DNA of 64,000 nt from JBCCFC01 sp965213595 (GCA_965213595.1 CBDBZO010000002.1:124001-188000), one strand, 5' to 3'; positions 1 to 8,320 are shown, counted from the stretch's first letter. Made by a program: numbers and translations. The notes: generated from the sequence alone by a model not told the origin.

Positions 1-476
1 AAAGCCAGGTGATTGTAATCCGGGAAGTGTTTGAGCAGATTGGGTAGGGCGTCAAACCAGCTCCGCCGGTGGTAGTCGCTGTTGAAGAGAACGGCATCGG
101 CGGCAAGCTGGCTGAGCCAGTTGAGCATGGCGTAGGTGTAATCCGGCTTTTCGCCGGGGCGCGGCGGGTAGGTGAGCTGATTTTCGTGCATGTAGAGCAC
201 GGTGGGCACGTTCGCGGGCAGCGCTTGGCGCAGCAGGGCCAGCCAGGCGGGCAGGTTGACCATGTCTGTGGCGAGGACGAGATCGGGGGCGGGCGCCTGC
301 GCAAGCAGCTCGCGCGCCTGGGCGGCCAGCTCGATTGCGCCGCCCTGCATGCGCCACTTCCAAAAGCGCCCGGCCATCGTCAGCAGCGTGATCTCGTGGC
401 GGCTGTGGCGGGCGAGGCCGCGGGCCCAGGCGCGGTGGCTGCCGGTGTGGTAGGGGGAGAGAAGCCAGATGTGCAT
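1..476 (-). CDS. tRNA-queuosine alpha-mannosyltransferase-like glycosyltransferase (DUF3524), 3' end outside window
   Basis: Reading the minus strand from the ATG at 476 gives about 158 codons that stay open to the window edge, so only the N-terminal half is present. The start reads MHIWLLSPYHTGSHRAWA, followed by GGAIELA, ATDMVNLPAWLALLR, YMHENQLTYP and FNSDYHRRSWFDALPNLLKHF. This series is the N-terminal signature of the DUF3524 family (GTDC1/QTMAN), GT-B glycosyltransferases that mannosylate queuosine in tRNA in animals. Family membership is clear; the bacterial substrate is inferred. The gene is divergent from rpsF. No strong Shine-Dalgarno is visible before the ATG. Confidence 0.85.
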   Translation of the reverse strand, partial: MHIWLLSPYHTGSHRAWARGLARHSRHEITLLTMAGRFWKWRMQGGAIELAAQARELLAQAPAPDLVLATDMVNLPAWLALLRQALPANVPTVLYMHENQLTYPPRPGEKPDYTYAMLNWLSQLAADAVLFNSDYHRRSWFDALPNLLKHFPDYNHLA

Positions 477-483
477 AGTGAAG

Positions 484-533
484 GGAATGGTCAATGGTTG
501 ACGGTGAATTGTCAATTGTCAATGGGGGTTGAT
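484..533. repeat. short TCAATTGTCAATGG-type intergenic repeat
   Basis: Between the divergent glycosyltransferase and rpsF lies a stretch of short direct and inverted words (GGTCAATGGTTGACGG, TTGTCAATTGTCAATGG). The same vocabulary recurs at 34604-34695, so this looks like a dispersed intergenic repeat rather than a gene-specific regulatory site. Function unknown. Confidence 0.5.
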
Positions 534-555
534 GGAGAATTGGGTGAGAAATTTT

Positions 556-584
556 TTGATGGGGAAAAGAGGTTGTGGTAAAGT
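556..584 (+). promoter_or_regulatory. putative sigma-70-type promoter of rpsF-rpsR
   Basis: TTGATG and TAAAGT are separated by 17 bases, with the -10 about 105 bases upstream of the rpsF start. The match is reasonable but not exceptional. The remaining leader (585-689) could carry ribosomal-protein autoregulation, but I see no known S6:S18-binding RNA motif in it. Confidence 0.45.
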
Positions 585-689
585 AGACGTTTGCGGCAGG
601 AAGATTCGTCAAGCGTTCCCTGCCTCTTTCTGCTCGTGGGAGAGTCCCGCGGGCGATACACCAGAGAAAGCACGTAAAGGAGAATTCAC

Positions 690-1055
690 GTGAGCACACC
701 AGTTGCGCCAACGGCTGATAGTCAGGCCGATGCCCAATCCAATGCCCAGGCCAATGTCAAAGCAGAGGGTCGGCGGCAGTACGAGTTGGTCTACATCCTC
801 CAGCCGGAGTTGACGGACCGAGAAATTGAGGCGCTGAATCAGCGCGTGACGGACGCGATCTTTGACAGCGGTGGCGCGGACGTCTCCACCGAGCTGTGGG
901 GGCAGCGCACGCTGGCCTACGAAATTCGCGATCACTGGAAGGGTTACTACGTGGTGCACAACTTCGAGATCGACGCGGAGGGGCCGGCGCTAATTGATCG
1001 GCTGCTGCGCTTTAACGAAGATGTGCTGCGCTACAAGGTGATGCGGACGGATTAA
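690..1055 (+). CDS. rpsF: 30S ribosomal protein S6
   Basis: 121 residues. The S6 fold is recognisable from YELVYILQPELTDREIEAL through LWGQRTLAYEIRDHWKGYYV to LLRFNEDVLRYKVMR, the normal full-length family pattern. S6 binds 16S rRNA together with S18 on the small-subunit platform. The start is a GTG at 690, preceded by a good AAAGGAG about 7 bases upstream. The first 20 or so residues (Ala/Asn/Gln-rich, repeated QAN) are a short extension absent from most S6 proteins. The gene is followed after 23 bases by rpsR in the same orientation; the usual ssb between rpsF and rpsR is missing. Confidence 0.97.
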   Translation: MSTPVAPTADSQADAQSNAQANVKAEGRRQYELVYILQPELTDREIEALNQRVTDAIFDSGGADVSTELWGQRTLAYEIRDHWKGYYVVHNFEIDAEGPALIDRLLRFNEDVLRYKVMRTD

Positions 1056-1078
1056 CCAGCGAATTTGAGGAGAATACC

Positions 1079-1867
1079 ATGTCAGATCAAGCGAACCCCA
1101 TAGAGAACACAGAAGAAAACACAGAAGTGGCGGCGGAAAACGCGCAAGCGCCCGTAGAAACCGTGCAGAGCGAAGAGGCGCTGGAGACGGAATTCGCCGA
1201 GCAGGGCGAGACGGTCGACGCGCCGCGCGAGGGCGAATTTGAGCCGAGCAACGGCCGCCCCGTTCAGACAGCCGCAGAGGCGGCAGCCAATTCAGAGGTG
1301 AGCGACGAGCCGAGCGACGAGGAAAACGTTGTTACCGCAGAGGTAACCACAGAGACAACTTCAGAGGCAGAGGAAGCCATGGCCGAATCGTTTGCCGAGC
1401 AGGGCGAGACGGTGGGGGAGGCCAACACCTTTGCCCCCGGCCCCGAATCGGAGACGGTCGCGCAGCCAGCGGATGATTCCGTTGCGCAAACGGTGGCCGA
1501 CCCGCTAGCCGGTACGGATGGCGAACAGCCAACCGGCGCAACCGGCGGTGCAGCGGCTGGCGACGCCAGCGGCGACTCACGCGAAGTGCGGGTGGAGCGC
1601 ACGAGCGGCCCGGCCATGTTTGAGCTGCCGGAGCGCATGGCGCGCAACCGCCGCATCTACGACGCCAAAATTGAGGATATTCACTACAAGAACATTCCCA
1701 TGCTCGTCCGCTTCCTGGACACCTACGGGCGCATCCTCTCGCGGCGGCGCACGGGCGTCAGCGCCAAGATGCAGCGGCGCGTGGTGCAGTCCGTCAAGCT
1801 TGCGCGCGAGCTTTCGCTGCTGCCCTACACCAACGAGCACAATCGCCTTTCGCGAAAGAATCGTTAA
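1079..1867 (+). CDS. rpsR: 30S ribosomal protein S18 with ~180-residue acidic N-terminal extension
   Basis: 262 residues, against about 75-90 for S18 in most bacteria. Residues from about 180 (FELPERMARNRRIYDAKIED) to the end (LARELSLLPYTNEHNRL) form a complete S18 domain, including the conserved ISR-type GRILSRRRTGVSAKMQRR segment. Before it lies a Glu/Ala/Thr-rich, strongly acidic region with an internal duplication of the word FAEQGETV. The ATG at 1079 has a GAGGAGAA ribosome-binding site. An internal ATG at 1637 would give a standard 76-residue S18 with only a GGAG very close upstream. The zinc-binding CxxC seen in many S18 N-termini is absent. Cotranscribed with rpsF. Confidence 0.93.
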   Translation: MSDQANPIENTEENTEVAAENAQAPVETVQSEEALETEFAEQGETVDAPREGEFEPSNGRPVQTAAEAAANSEVSDEPSDEENVVTAEVTTETTSEAEEAMAESFAEQGETVGEANTFAPGPESETVAQPADDSVAQTVADPLAGTDGEQPTGATGGAAAGDASGDSREVRVERTSGPAMFELPERMARNRRIYDAKIEDIHYKNIPMLVRFLDTYGRILSRRRTGVSAKMQRRVVQSVKLARELSLLPYTNEHNRLSRKNR

Positions 1868-1900
1868 GCAGAGCCGAGCGGAATCAGCGCACATGAACCC

Positions 1901-1955
1901 AGGCACAGAACGTCGAACGGGGTGACCCCTTCCGCAGTCTGTGCCTTTCTGTTTC
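1901..1955 (+). terminator. intrinsic terminator after rpsR
   Basis: AGGCACAG (1901-1908) pairs with CTGTGCCT (1939-1946). An inner GGGGTGACCCC hairpin sits in the loop and a T-rich run (TTTCTGTTTCCCTTT) follows. It lies 34 bases past the rpsR stop and closes the rpsF-rpsR unit. Confidence 0.6.
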
Positions 1956-1990
1956 CCTTTCCCCGACCCATTACTTCTTGGAAAATTGTT

Positions 1991-3628
1991 ATGGCACAAA
2001 GAAATCGACAACGGCAGCCGGAGCCGCGCCCCGAACAGCGCCCGGCCACGCGCAGGCAGGTGCGTCAGCGCGCACGTGATCGCCAGCGCAACCAGCGGCT
2101 CTACGGCGCATTTGGCCTGATCTTCGGCGTGGTGCTGCTGCTGGTTTTGATCGGCGCACTCGCTGAATTTGTCTTCGAGCCGCGCAGCGCCTTTGCCCAG
2201 GTGGGCGACGACACGATCGCCGTGCGCGAGTTTCGCCAGCGCACGCTGCTGGAGCAGGCCAGCCTTGAAAATCAGCTCGTCCAGTTGACGAACCTGGAGC
2301 AGCAGTTTGGCGGGGGCGGCTTCTTCACCAGCCAAATCACCCAAATTCAGAATACGCTGAGCGACGATCTCTCGCTGGGCATTTCCGTGCTCAACCAGAT
2401 GATCAACGAGCGCGTGGTGGCGCAGACCGCCGCCGAGCGCGACATCACGGTCAGTGACGAAGAGATCGACGAGCGGCTGCGCGAGGAGATCGCCGCGGGC
2501 CAGAGCGCGGTGACCGAAGCACAGGCGACCAGCACCGCCGCAGCCGGGATCGACGCCACCGCTACCGCCGAGCTCTTTACCCCCACCCCCTCGCCGACCA
2601 TCGATCTCAGCTCGACAATTACAGCCACCGTCGAGCCGCTGCCCACGGCGGAGCCGCCGGCGCCGCCGCCCCTGCTGGAGCCCGTCAGCTACACTACGGG
2701 GCTGGAGGAGTTCGAGGACAACATCGACCGGATTGCCGGCATGTCCATTGCGGATTACCGCAACGTGCTGCGCTACCAAATTCTCCAGGAGAAGATGGTC
2801 GATGAAATTGGGGCCGACATTCCGACGACAGAAACGCAGGTGAACGCGCGCCATATTTTGCTGAGCGTGGATCAGACGCTGCCGACAACGGATACGGCGC
2901 TGCTAACCGACACCGTTGTTGTCACCGATGTCAACGATGTCACCCCGGCGCTGGAGACGGTGGAGAGCGCTGTGGTAACGGCTGACGTCGTGCTGAGCGA
3001 TGCGCTGACGACGACGCTTCCCACAGCAACCGGTGAGCTAACCGAGTCTGCGGCGACAACTGACACGCTGGTTGCTACCGAAGCCGACGTGACGGAGACG
3101 GTCACCAGCGCGGGTAGCCTGACCGATACGGCGGTTGCCACCGACAGTGAATCGGCAACGGCTGCCGTTACCGACGCGGCGGCTCTTACCGATACCGCCA
3201 ACCTGACCGACACCGTTGAGGAGCCGACGAGCTACACGCTGGATGAAGCGCTGGCGCTGGCCCAGGATTTGCGGCAGCAGCTTCTGGACGGGGCTGACTT
3301 TGCCACGCTGGCCGCGGAGTACAGCGACGATCCCGGCAGCGCCGCTCAAGGCGGCGAACTAGGCTTCTTTGGCGCGGGCCAGATGGTCGCGCCGTTTGAG
3401 GAAGCTGCCTTCTCGCTGGAGCCGGGCGAGCTTAGCGAGCCGGTGGTCACCGACTTTGGCGTGCACCTGATCGAGGTGGTGGAGCGCGATGAGGATCGCG
3501 CCAAGGATGAGGGGCAGCTGCAGCAGGAGCAACAGCAGGCCTTTCAGGCGTGGCTGACGGAGCAGAGCGACGAGGTGGAGATTGAACGCCCCACCAACCT
3601 GGAAGCCGCGCTGCCGCGCGGGCTGTAG
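1991..3628 (+). CDS. membrane-anchored parvulin-type peptidyl-prolyl isomerase (SurA/PrsA-like) with interrupted PPIase domain
   Basis: 545 residues from the ATG at 1991. A basic, Arg/Gln-rich cytoplasmic N-terminus is followed by one membrane segment (about residues 42-60, LIFGVVLLLVLIGALAEFVF) and a SurA_N-like helical region. A parvulin domain follows: ARHILLSVD (about residue 285), ADFATLAAEYSDDPGSAAQ, GGELGFFGAGQMVAPFEEAAF, and VVTDFGVHLIEVVERDE near the end. The protein should fold exported proteins outside the membrane. Two low-complexity Thr/Pro/Ala segments are inserted. One of about 120 residues lies inside the parvulin domain, between its first strand and first helix, where the family normally has a short turn. 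It starts about 45 bases after the rpsR terminator and is probably monocistronic. Confidence 0.88.
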   Translation: MAQRNRQRQPEPRPEQRPATRRQVRQRARDRQRNQRLYGAFGLIFGVVLLLVLIGALAEFVFEPRSAFAQVGDDTIAVREFRQRTLLEQASLENQLVQLTNLEQQFGGGGFFTSQITQIQNTLSDDLSLGISVLNQMINERVVAQTAAERDITVSDEEIDERLREEIAAGQSAVTEAQATSTAAAGIDATATAELFTPTPSPTIDLSSTITATVEPLPTAEPPAPPPLLEPVSYTTGLEEFEDNIDRIAGMSIADYRNVLRYQILQEKMVDEIGADIPTTETQVNARHILLSVDQTLPTTDTALLTDTVVVTDVNDVTPALETVESAVVTADVVLSDALTTTLPTATGELTESAATTDTLVATEADVTETVTSAGSLTDTAVATDSESATAAVTDAAALTDTANLTDTVEEPTSYTLDEALALAQDLRQQLLDGADFATLAAEYSDDPGSAAQGGELGFFGAGQMVAPFEEAAFSLEPGELSEPVVTDFGVHLIEVVERDEDRAKDEGQLQQEQQQAFQAWLTEQSDEVEIERPTNLEAALPRGL

Positions 3629-3710
3629 CGCGGCGCTGCGGTTTGGCGCTGGCGAAATCGCGTTCAGGACGATTGACGCCGTCAAACTGACGTAATCAAG
3701 ATATAATAAA

Positions 3711-3744
3711 AAGGGGCCGACTTCTTACAAGAAGTCGGCCCCTT
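3711..3744. terminator. bidirectional intrinsic terminator
   Basis: AAGGGGCCGACTTC (3711-3724) and its exact reverse complement (3731-3744) flank a six-base loop. A-rich sequence precedes the stem and T-rich sequence follows it. It sits between the convergent parvulin gene and the polyprenyl synthase gene and can stop transcription from both sides. Confidence 0.85.
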
Positions 3745-3784
3745 ATTTACTGCGCTACATTTGTTATAAGGTAAGCTACAAAAT

Positions 3785-4976
3785 TTAATACGTTCGCTGC
3801 ACGACAAACATGCAGAGCCCGCTCAGGGAGTGCTTGTAGACGCTGTCCGGCAGCGGCGCGATGTTTTCTTGCGCGCGCTTGAGGAAATCAAAGGCTTCCT
3901 GCTGGGCAGATTCGACGGCGTCGCTGCCGCGAACGTCGGCCACCAGCTGATCGACCAGGGCGTTCCAGGGTGCGGGGTTGCCGCTCTCGGCCTGCGCTCG
4001 CTTGGTGCGCATCTCGTCCAGCAGGGCGTCCGGCTGGGGATGCTGCTCCAGGTAGTAGAAGAAGGGCAGCGTCAACATGCCCTGGCGCAGGTCTCCATGC
4101 CCTGGCGCCGGCGGGCTTGCCCAGGGAGCCTTCGTCGCCCGTAAAATCCAGTACATCATCGACTATCTGAAAGGCCATCCCAAAGTTGTAGCCGTAATTC
4201 TTGAGCCGCTGCACATCCTCCTCGCCCGCGCCGACCAGCACCGCCGCGCCTTCCGTGGCGGCGGAGAAGAGGCTGGCCGTCTTGGCGTAGATGCGCCGGT
4301 AGTAGCGGGATTTTTTCTGCTCCAGCTCAAAGCGCGCCGAAAGCTGCTCCAGCTCCCCGTTGACAATGATGTTGAGCGTATCGCTAAAGATGTCGATGAC
4401 GCGCATGTTGTTGGTTTCGGCGGCAAAGCCCGCCGCGCGGCCAAAGAGGTAGTTGCCCGCCAGCACCGTTGAGCCGGGGCTCCACTCGGCGTTGAGCGTG
4501 GGCGCGCCGCGCCGCAGCAGCGCCCCGTCGACGACATCGTCGTGGACAAGCGAAGCCGTGTGCAGCATTTCCACCGCCGCGGCCAGCGCCAGCACGCGCT
4601 CGTGGTCGAGCGGATGCTGGCGGCTGGCGTAGGCCGCGGCTGTTAGCAGCGCCAGGGCCGGGCGCAGCCGCTTGCCGCCGCTGCCGATGAGATCGATAAA
4701 GGCTTCGGCCAGCGGGGCAAAGAGCGAGGCGCGCATGCTCAACATCTTTTCTTCCACGCGCCGCAAATCGGCCTGCACCGGGCGCAGCAGCTCGCCGATG
4801 CTCACCGTTTCGGGCTGCAGCAGGCGGCTCGCCAGCAGGCTGGGCGGCAGCACCTCGGTGGGCAGCAGCTGGCGCTGGGCGTCGGGTGCGACGTTGAGGG
4901 TGAGCCGAATCGTAAACGGTTGTTCGCGCACCTTCTTCATTGGGGGGGCGGTCGTCAACACGAGAGTCTCCTTCAA
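3785..4976 (-). pseudogene. polyprenyl (isoprenoid) diphosphate synthase, frameshifted by a 10-bp duplication
   Basis: Trans-isoprenyl diphosphate synthase, which condenses isopentenyl diphosphate units for quinone or carrier-lipid tails. Visible are GSGGKRLRPAL, the first Asp-rich motif in LVHDDVVDGALLRRG, GNYLFG and the second Asp-rich motif in FQIVDDVLDF. After GDEGSLGKPAG the frame is lost; the expected DLRQGMLTLPFFYYLEQHP continues in another frame to the stop at 3785. The word CATGCCCTGGCGC occurs twice, at 4076-4088 and 4096-4108. Deleting the ten bases 4096-4105 restores GKPAGGDLRQGM and a 393-codon frame. The start may be the TTG at 4976, or better the GTG at 4961, which has AAGGAG six bases upstream. 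The upstream end overlaps the tatD stop. Either a true mutation or an assembly error. Confidence 0.85.
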
Positions 4977-5830
4977 TCCGGAATCGCGTCCCCGTTGGGG
5001 GACGGGATTTGAAAAAATAGCTGCGCAGTACGCGTCGTTGCGCGCGCAATTTCCGCAATCGGCTGCCGGTACAGAGCGGCCAGCTGTTGGCTAACCAGGC
5101 CCACGTAAGCGGGCTCGTTGCGCTCCCCACGATGGGGATGCGGCGTCAGGTAAGGGGCATCCGTTTCAAGCATCAGCCGATCCAAACGCAGCTGCGGCAC
5201 GGTAGATTGCAGACGCTTGGCGTTCTTAAAGGTGACGGGTCCGCCAAGGCTCAACACAAAATTCCAGCTGTAGGCCATCTCCGCCAGCGCGACATCGCCA
5301 CCAAAGGCGTGCAGCACGCCGGCGAATTTACGCGCTGCCAGCGGCGACTGGCGAAAAACTGCGCTTTGCGTCCAAGCGCCCAGAACATCGGCCACGTCGT
5401 CGTCGCAGGTCGGCTGGCCCTCTGCCGCCTGCTTGGCGTTGCGCGAGTGGATGATCACCGGGAGACCCAGCGACGCCGCCAGCGCAAGCTGTGCGTGAAA
5501 GGCCGCTTTTTGACGCATCGGCTCGACGGTTTCCCAGTAGTAATCCAAACCAATTTCGCCAATCGCCACCACTTTCGGATGTTGCGCCAAATCGCGCAGC
5601 CGCTCGACCGTCGCGTCCGCAAAGTCGCCGCTGCTGGTGGGGTGCACGCCCACGGCAGCGTAGACGTTGGGGAAGCGCTCGGCGAGTTCAATAGCCCGCT
5701 GGCTGTGCGTCAGATCGATCCCAGGATTGACAATAATTTGCACGTCGGCGGCGCGGGCGCGGGCCAGCACTTGAGAACGCTCACCGTCGAATTGGGCTAA
5801 ATCTAAGTGGCAGTGGGTGTCAATTAGCAT
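4973..5830 (-). CDS. tatD: TatD family metal-dependent hydrolase
   Basis: 285 residues, close to the usual length of TatD deoxyribonucleases. Metal-ligand motifs are in order: DTHCHLD at residue 4, GEIGLDYYW, VIIHSRN, GVLHAFGGD and LETDAPYLTP near residue 213. Family members cleave DNA 3' ends or D-aminoacyl-tRNA; the exact substrate here is unknown. The ATG at 5830 has no clear Shine-Dalgarno but follows a 9-bp inverted repeat. The stop overlaps the possible TTG start of the polyprenyl synthase gene, so the two are probably translationally coupled. Confidence 0.93.
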   Translation of the reverse strand: MLIDTHCHLDLAQFDGERSQVLARARAADVQIIVNPGIDLTHSQRAIELAERFPNVYAAVGVHPTSSGDFADATVERLRDLAQHPKVVAIGEIGLDYYWETVEPMRQKAAFHAQLALAASLGLPVIIHSRNAKQAAEGQPTCDDDVADVLGAWTQSAVFRQSPLAARKFAGVLHAFGGDVALAEMAYSWNFVLSLGGPVTFKNAKRLQSTVPQLRLDRLMLETDAPYLTPHPHRGERNEPAYVGLVSQQLAALYRQPIAEIARATTRTAQLFFQIPSPNGDAIPD

Positions 5831-5836
5831 AATACC

Positions 5837-5863
5837 GCGAAAACGTTTGAACCACGTTTTCGC
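5837..5863 (-). promoter_or_regulatory. inverted repeat just upstream of tatD
   Basis: GCGAAAACG (5837-5845) and CGTTTTCGC (5855-5863) form a perfect 9-bp dyad with a 9-base centre, ending seven bases before the tatD start codon. It could be an operator or an mRNA hairpin occluding initiation. The rest of 5831-6004 is AT-rich with no visible gene. Confidence 0.4.
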
Positions 5864-6004
5864 TTTGTCTCAACAGTGTTCAATCATTTTGCCTTAAAGC
5901 CTGAACAAACACTATACACTATTGATTAGAAAAGTGTGTCCGCTTTTGTACAGTTTATCACTTTGTAAAATTTATCACAAGCGACATTTTTAGTCAGTAG
6001 GTAT

Positions 6005-6058
6005 GCTTGCACAAGCAAGAGGCCCCCGCATAAATCGCGGGGGCCTCTCTCTTGCAAG
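6005..6058 (-). terminator. intrinsic-type hairpin after the P450 gene
   Basis: AGAGGCCCCCGC (6018-6029) pairs with GCGGGGGCCTCT (6037-6048) around a seven-base loop. An outer CTTGC/GCAAG pairing flanks it. It follows the P450 stop on the minus strand. No strong U-tract is present, so it could also work as a 3' stabiliser. Confidence 0.6.
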
Positions 6059-6074
6059 CGTATGGTTGAACAGT

Positions 6075-7475
6075 TTACGCCAGCGCCAGCTCGCGCTCGG
6101 TTTCGCCTTCCAATTTTGCCCCGCGAGACAGCAGCTTCATCTTGAGCCCGTGGCGGGGCGAAATGGTAATTTGGGGGTTGGGCTCCACCGTTTGGCCCGG
6201 TAAAAGATCGAGGGAGAAGCGCTGCGCAACGGTGGCCAAAATGAGCTGCGCCTCCATCGTGGCAAAGGCGTTGCCGATGCAGATGCGTGGCCCGCCGCCA
6301 AAGGGCAGGTAGGCGTAGCGGTGGCGAGCAGCTTCGCGCTCGGGCGTGAAGCGTTCGGGATCAAAGCGCTCCGGGTCGGGCCAAAGGCGCGGGTTGCGGT
6401 GGACGGTCCACGGCGAGACCAGAATCTTGGTGCCGCGCTGAATCGCGTGCCCACCAAGGGTGCTGTCTCGCGCGGCGACGCGGACGTTGAGATGCCACGC
6501 GGGCGGGTAAAGCCGCATCGACTCCTTGAGCACCTTTTCCGTGTAGGGAAGCTGCGGCAAATCGGCCAGCGTCGGTGTACGGCCAGCCAGCACGCGCTCC
6601 AGCTCGGCGTGCAGCTTGTCACGCACGGCGGGGTGCTGCGAGAGCAGGTAGAAGGTCCACGCCAGGGCGTAGGCCGTGGTTTCGTGGCCCGCCATAAAAA
6701 TGGTCAACGACTGCTCGACCAGCTCGCGGTCGCTCATGCGCTGACCGTTTTCGTCCTCGGCCAGCAGCAGCATGGAGAGCAAATCCCCGCGATCCCGGAA
6801 TTCGCCGTCGACCAGCTCAGCGCGGCGCTCCTCGATCATGGAGAAGATCGTGTCGTCCAGCAGGTTGCGCAACTGGCGCAGCTGGCGATTGTAGCGGGTG
6901 GGAACCCAGGCGGGCAGCGTCTTGATCGAGTCGTTCTCCTCCAGCCGCTGCATGTTGTGCACGGCGTGGCCAATCTGCTGCGCCCGTTCGAGCAAGCCGC
7001 CGCGGTCCACATCAAAGAGCGTCTTAACGACGATAAACATGGTCAACTCGACCATCTCCTCGGCGATGTCGCGCACCTGGCCCGGCTGCCAGTCGTCCAG
7101 CATCAGCTCCGTGTAGCGCACCATGGTGTCGGCGTAGGCCTCGATGCGGCGGGCGTGAAAGGCGGGCTGGGCCAGCCGCCGCTGCTGGCGGTGGGCCTCC
7201 CCGTTGGCCGTCACCAGGCCGTCGCCGATAATGCGCTTGAGGTGATCGACATCGGCCTGCTCTTTGGGAAAATCCTGCACGCGCTTGACGAGCACCTCCT
7301 GAATAACCGACGGCTCGGCCACCAGCACGTAAGTTGAGCCCAGCGCGTGCAGCCGCACCAGATCGCCGTGTTCTTGGATCGACTGGACATAGTAGCTCAA
7401 CGTGTCGGCCTGAATGTCAAACATGTTGCCAAAAATCGGCAGCCCCTTGGGGCTGGGCAGGGTGGAAGGGTTCAT
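6075..7475 (-). CDS. cytochrome P450
   Basis: 466 residues, a normal soluble bacterial P450. The I-helix AGHETTAYA is near residue 260, the ExxR motif KESMRLYPP near 314, the PERF region (FDPERFTPER) near 365, and the heme-binding loop FGGGPRICIG, with the axial Cys, near 390. These are all the residues needed for a heme-thiolate monooxygenase. The overall pattern resembles CYP102/CYP110-like fatty-acid or terpenoid hydroxylases, but the substrate cannot be deduced. It is divergent from a TetR regulator across a 218-bp gap that probably controls it. No ferredoxin or reductase gene is adjacent. Confidence 0.95.
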   Translation of the reverse strand: MNPSTLPSPKGLPIFGNMFDIQADTLSYYVQSIQEHGDLVRLHALGSTYVLVAEPSVIQEVLVKRVQDFPKEQADVDHLKRIIGDGLVTANGEAHRQQRRLAQPAFHARRIEAYADTMVRYTELMLDDWQPGQVRDIAEEMVELTMFIVVKTLFDVDRGGLLERAQQIGHAVHNMQRLEENDSIKTLPAWVPTRYNRQLRQLRNLLDDTIFSMIEERRAELVDGEFRDRGDLLSMLLLAEDENGQRMSDRELVEQSLTIFMAGHETTAYALAWTFYLLSQHPAVRDKLHAELERVLAGRTPTLADLPQLPYTEKVLKESMRLYPPAWHLNVRVAARDSTLGGHAIQRGTKILVSPWTVHRNPRLWPDPERFDPERFTPEREAARHRYAYLPFGGGPRICIGNAFATMEAQLILATVAQRFSLDLLPGQTVEPNPQITISPRHGLKMKLLSRGAKLEGETERELALA

Positions 7476-7620
7476 AATTCTGTTCTCCTATTTGAACAAG
7501 TCAAAAGCAAAAGAAAATTGTCTTTTTGTTTATAAAGCAACATTTTGTCTATATTTTACTCCTCATTTAGCTAGCTGTCAATCCCCAATTTGAGCAAGAA
7601 TTGCCCGTAAGCTACAATAA

Positions 7621-7652
7621 CTGTCTATGTCGACGGCAATCTATGTCGACAG
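7621..7652. promoter_or_regulatory. putative operator for the TetR regulator (P450/TetR divergent region)
   Basis: CTATGTCGAC is repeated directly at 7625-7634 and 7641-7650, and the outer bases CTGTC/GACAG make the whole segment roughly symmetric. It lies 41 bases upstream of the TetR start in the only shared control region of the divergent pair, the place expected for a TetR-family operator. The assignment is inferred. Confidence 0.45.
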
Positions 7653-7693
7653 CTTGAAGATCACCGCGACTGTTGGCCTAAACCGGAACCCCT

Positions 7694-8320
7694 ATGAACA
7701 CCCCCAAAAAGTTGGATCGGCGCGTGCGGCGCACGCGCCGGGCGTTGGGCCAGGCGCTGCTCGATCTGCTGCTGACCCATGAGTACGACACCATTACCAT
7801 TCAGGACGTGGCCGACCGCGCGGACCTAAACCGCGCCACCTTCTACCTGCACTATGACAGCAAAGAGGCGCTGCTGATCGACGCGCTGGAAACGGAGTTT
7901 GACGAGCTGGTGGCGCGCATGGAGCACGCGCCAAGCGACGTGCCCTTTTGGGAAGACCGCGGCGTCGAGCTGCTGACCTTCCGCTACGTGGCCGAACACG
8001 CCCCGCTCTACCGGGTGCTGCTCAGCGCGCGCGGCACGGCTTACATCGTCCACCGCATTATCGACTACATCGCCGAGCAGTACGAGCAGGAGCTGCACGA
8101 CTGCCTGCCCGGCCTCGACGAAGCGGCGCTGCCTGTGAACGTTGTCTCGCGCCACGCCGCGGGCGCGCTCTACGCGCTCCTCAGCTGGTGGGTAACGCAC
8201 GACATGCCGCACTCGCCGGAGTACATGGCCCAAATTGTGGGCGATCTCAGCATTGATGGGCTGCGCGTTATGGTGGAGCGCGCCGCAGCGCCGGAGAGGG
8301 AGAGCGCTTCGAGGGTGTAA
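7694..8320 (+). CDS. TetR/AcrR family transcriptional regulator
   Basis: 208 residues. The N-terminal helix-turn-helix is plain: ALGQALLDLLLTHEYDTITIQ followed by DVADRADLNRATFYLHYDSKE (residues about 15-60). The C-terminal ligand domain is of the TetR_C type with LLSWWVTHDMPHSPEYMA. It probably represses the divergent P450 and itself in response to a small ligand. The ATG at 7694 has only a weak GGAA upstream. The gene ends at an intrinsic terminator, separating it from the GH3-like gene. Confidence 0.93.
   Translation: MNTPKKLDRRVRRTRRALGQALLDLLLTHEYDTITIQDVADRADLNRATFYLHYDSKEALLIDALETEFDELVARMEHAPSDVPFWEDRGVELLTFRYVAEHAPLYRVLLSARGTAYIVHRIIDYIAEQYEQELHDCLPGLDEAALPVNVVSRHAAGALYALLSWWVTHDMPHSPEYMAQIVGDLSIDGLRVMVERAAAPERESASRV

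Noticed and set aside
1637..1867. Internal ATG giving a normal-sized S18
   Set aside because: The upstream frame is continuous with coding-like composition and the ATG at 1079 has a much better ribosome-binding site. The short form remains possible as an additional product only.
5864..6004. Small RNA gene in the AT-rich gap upstream of tatD
   Set aside because: AT-rich with no clear promoter-terminator pair; nothing supports a transcript.
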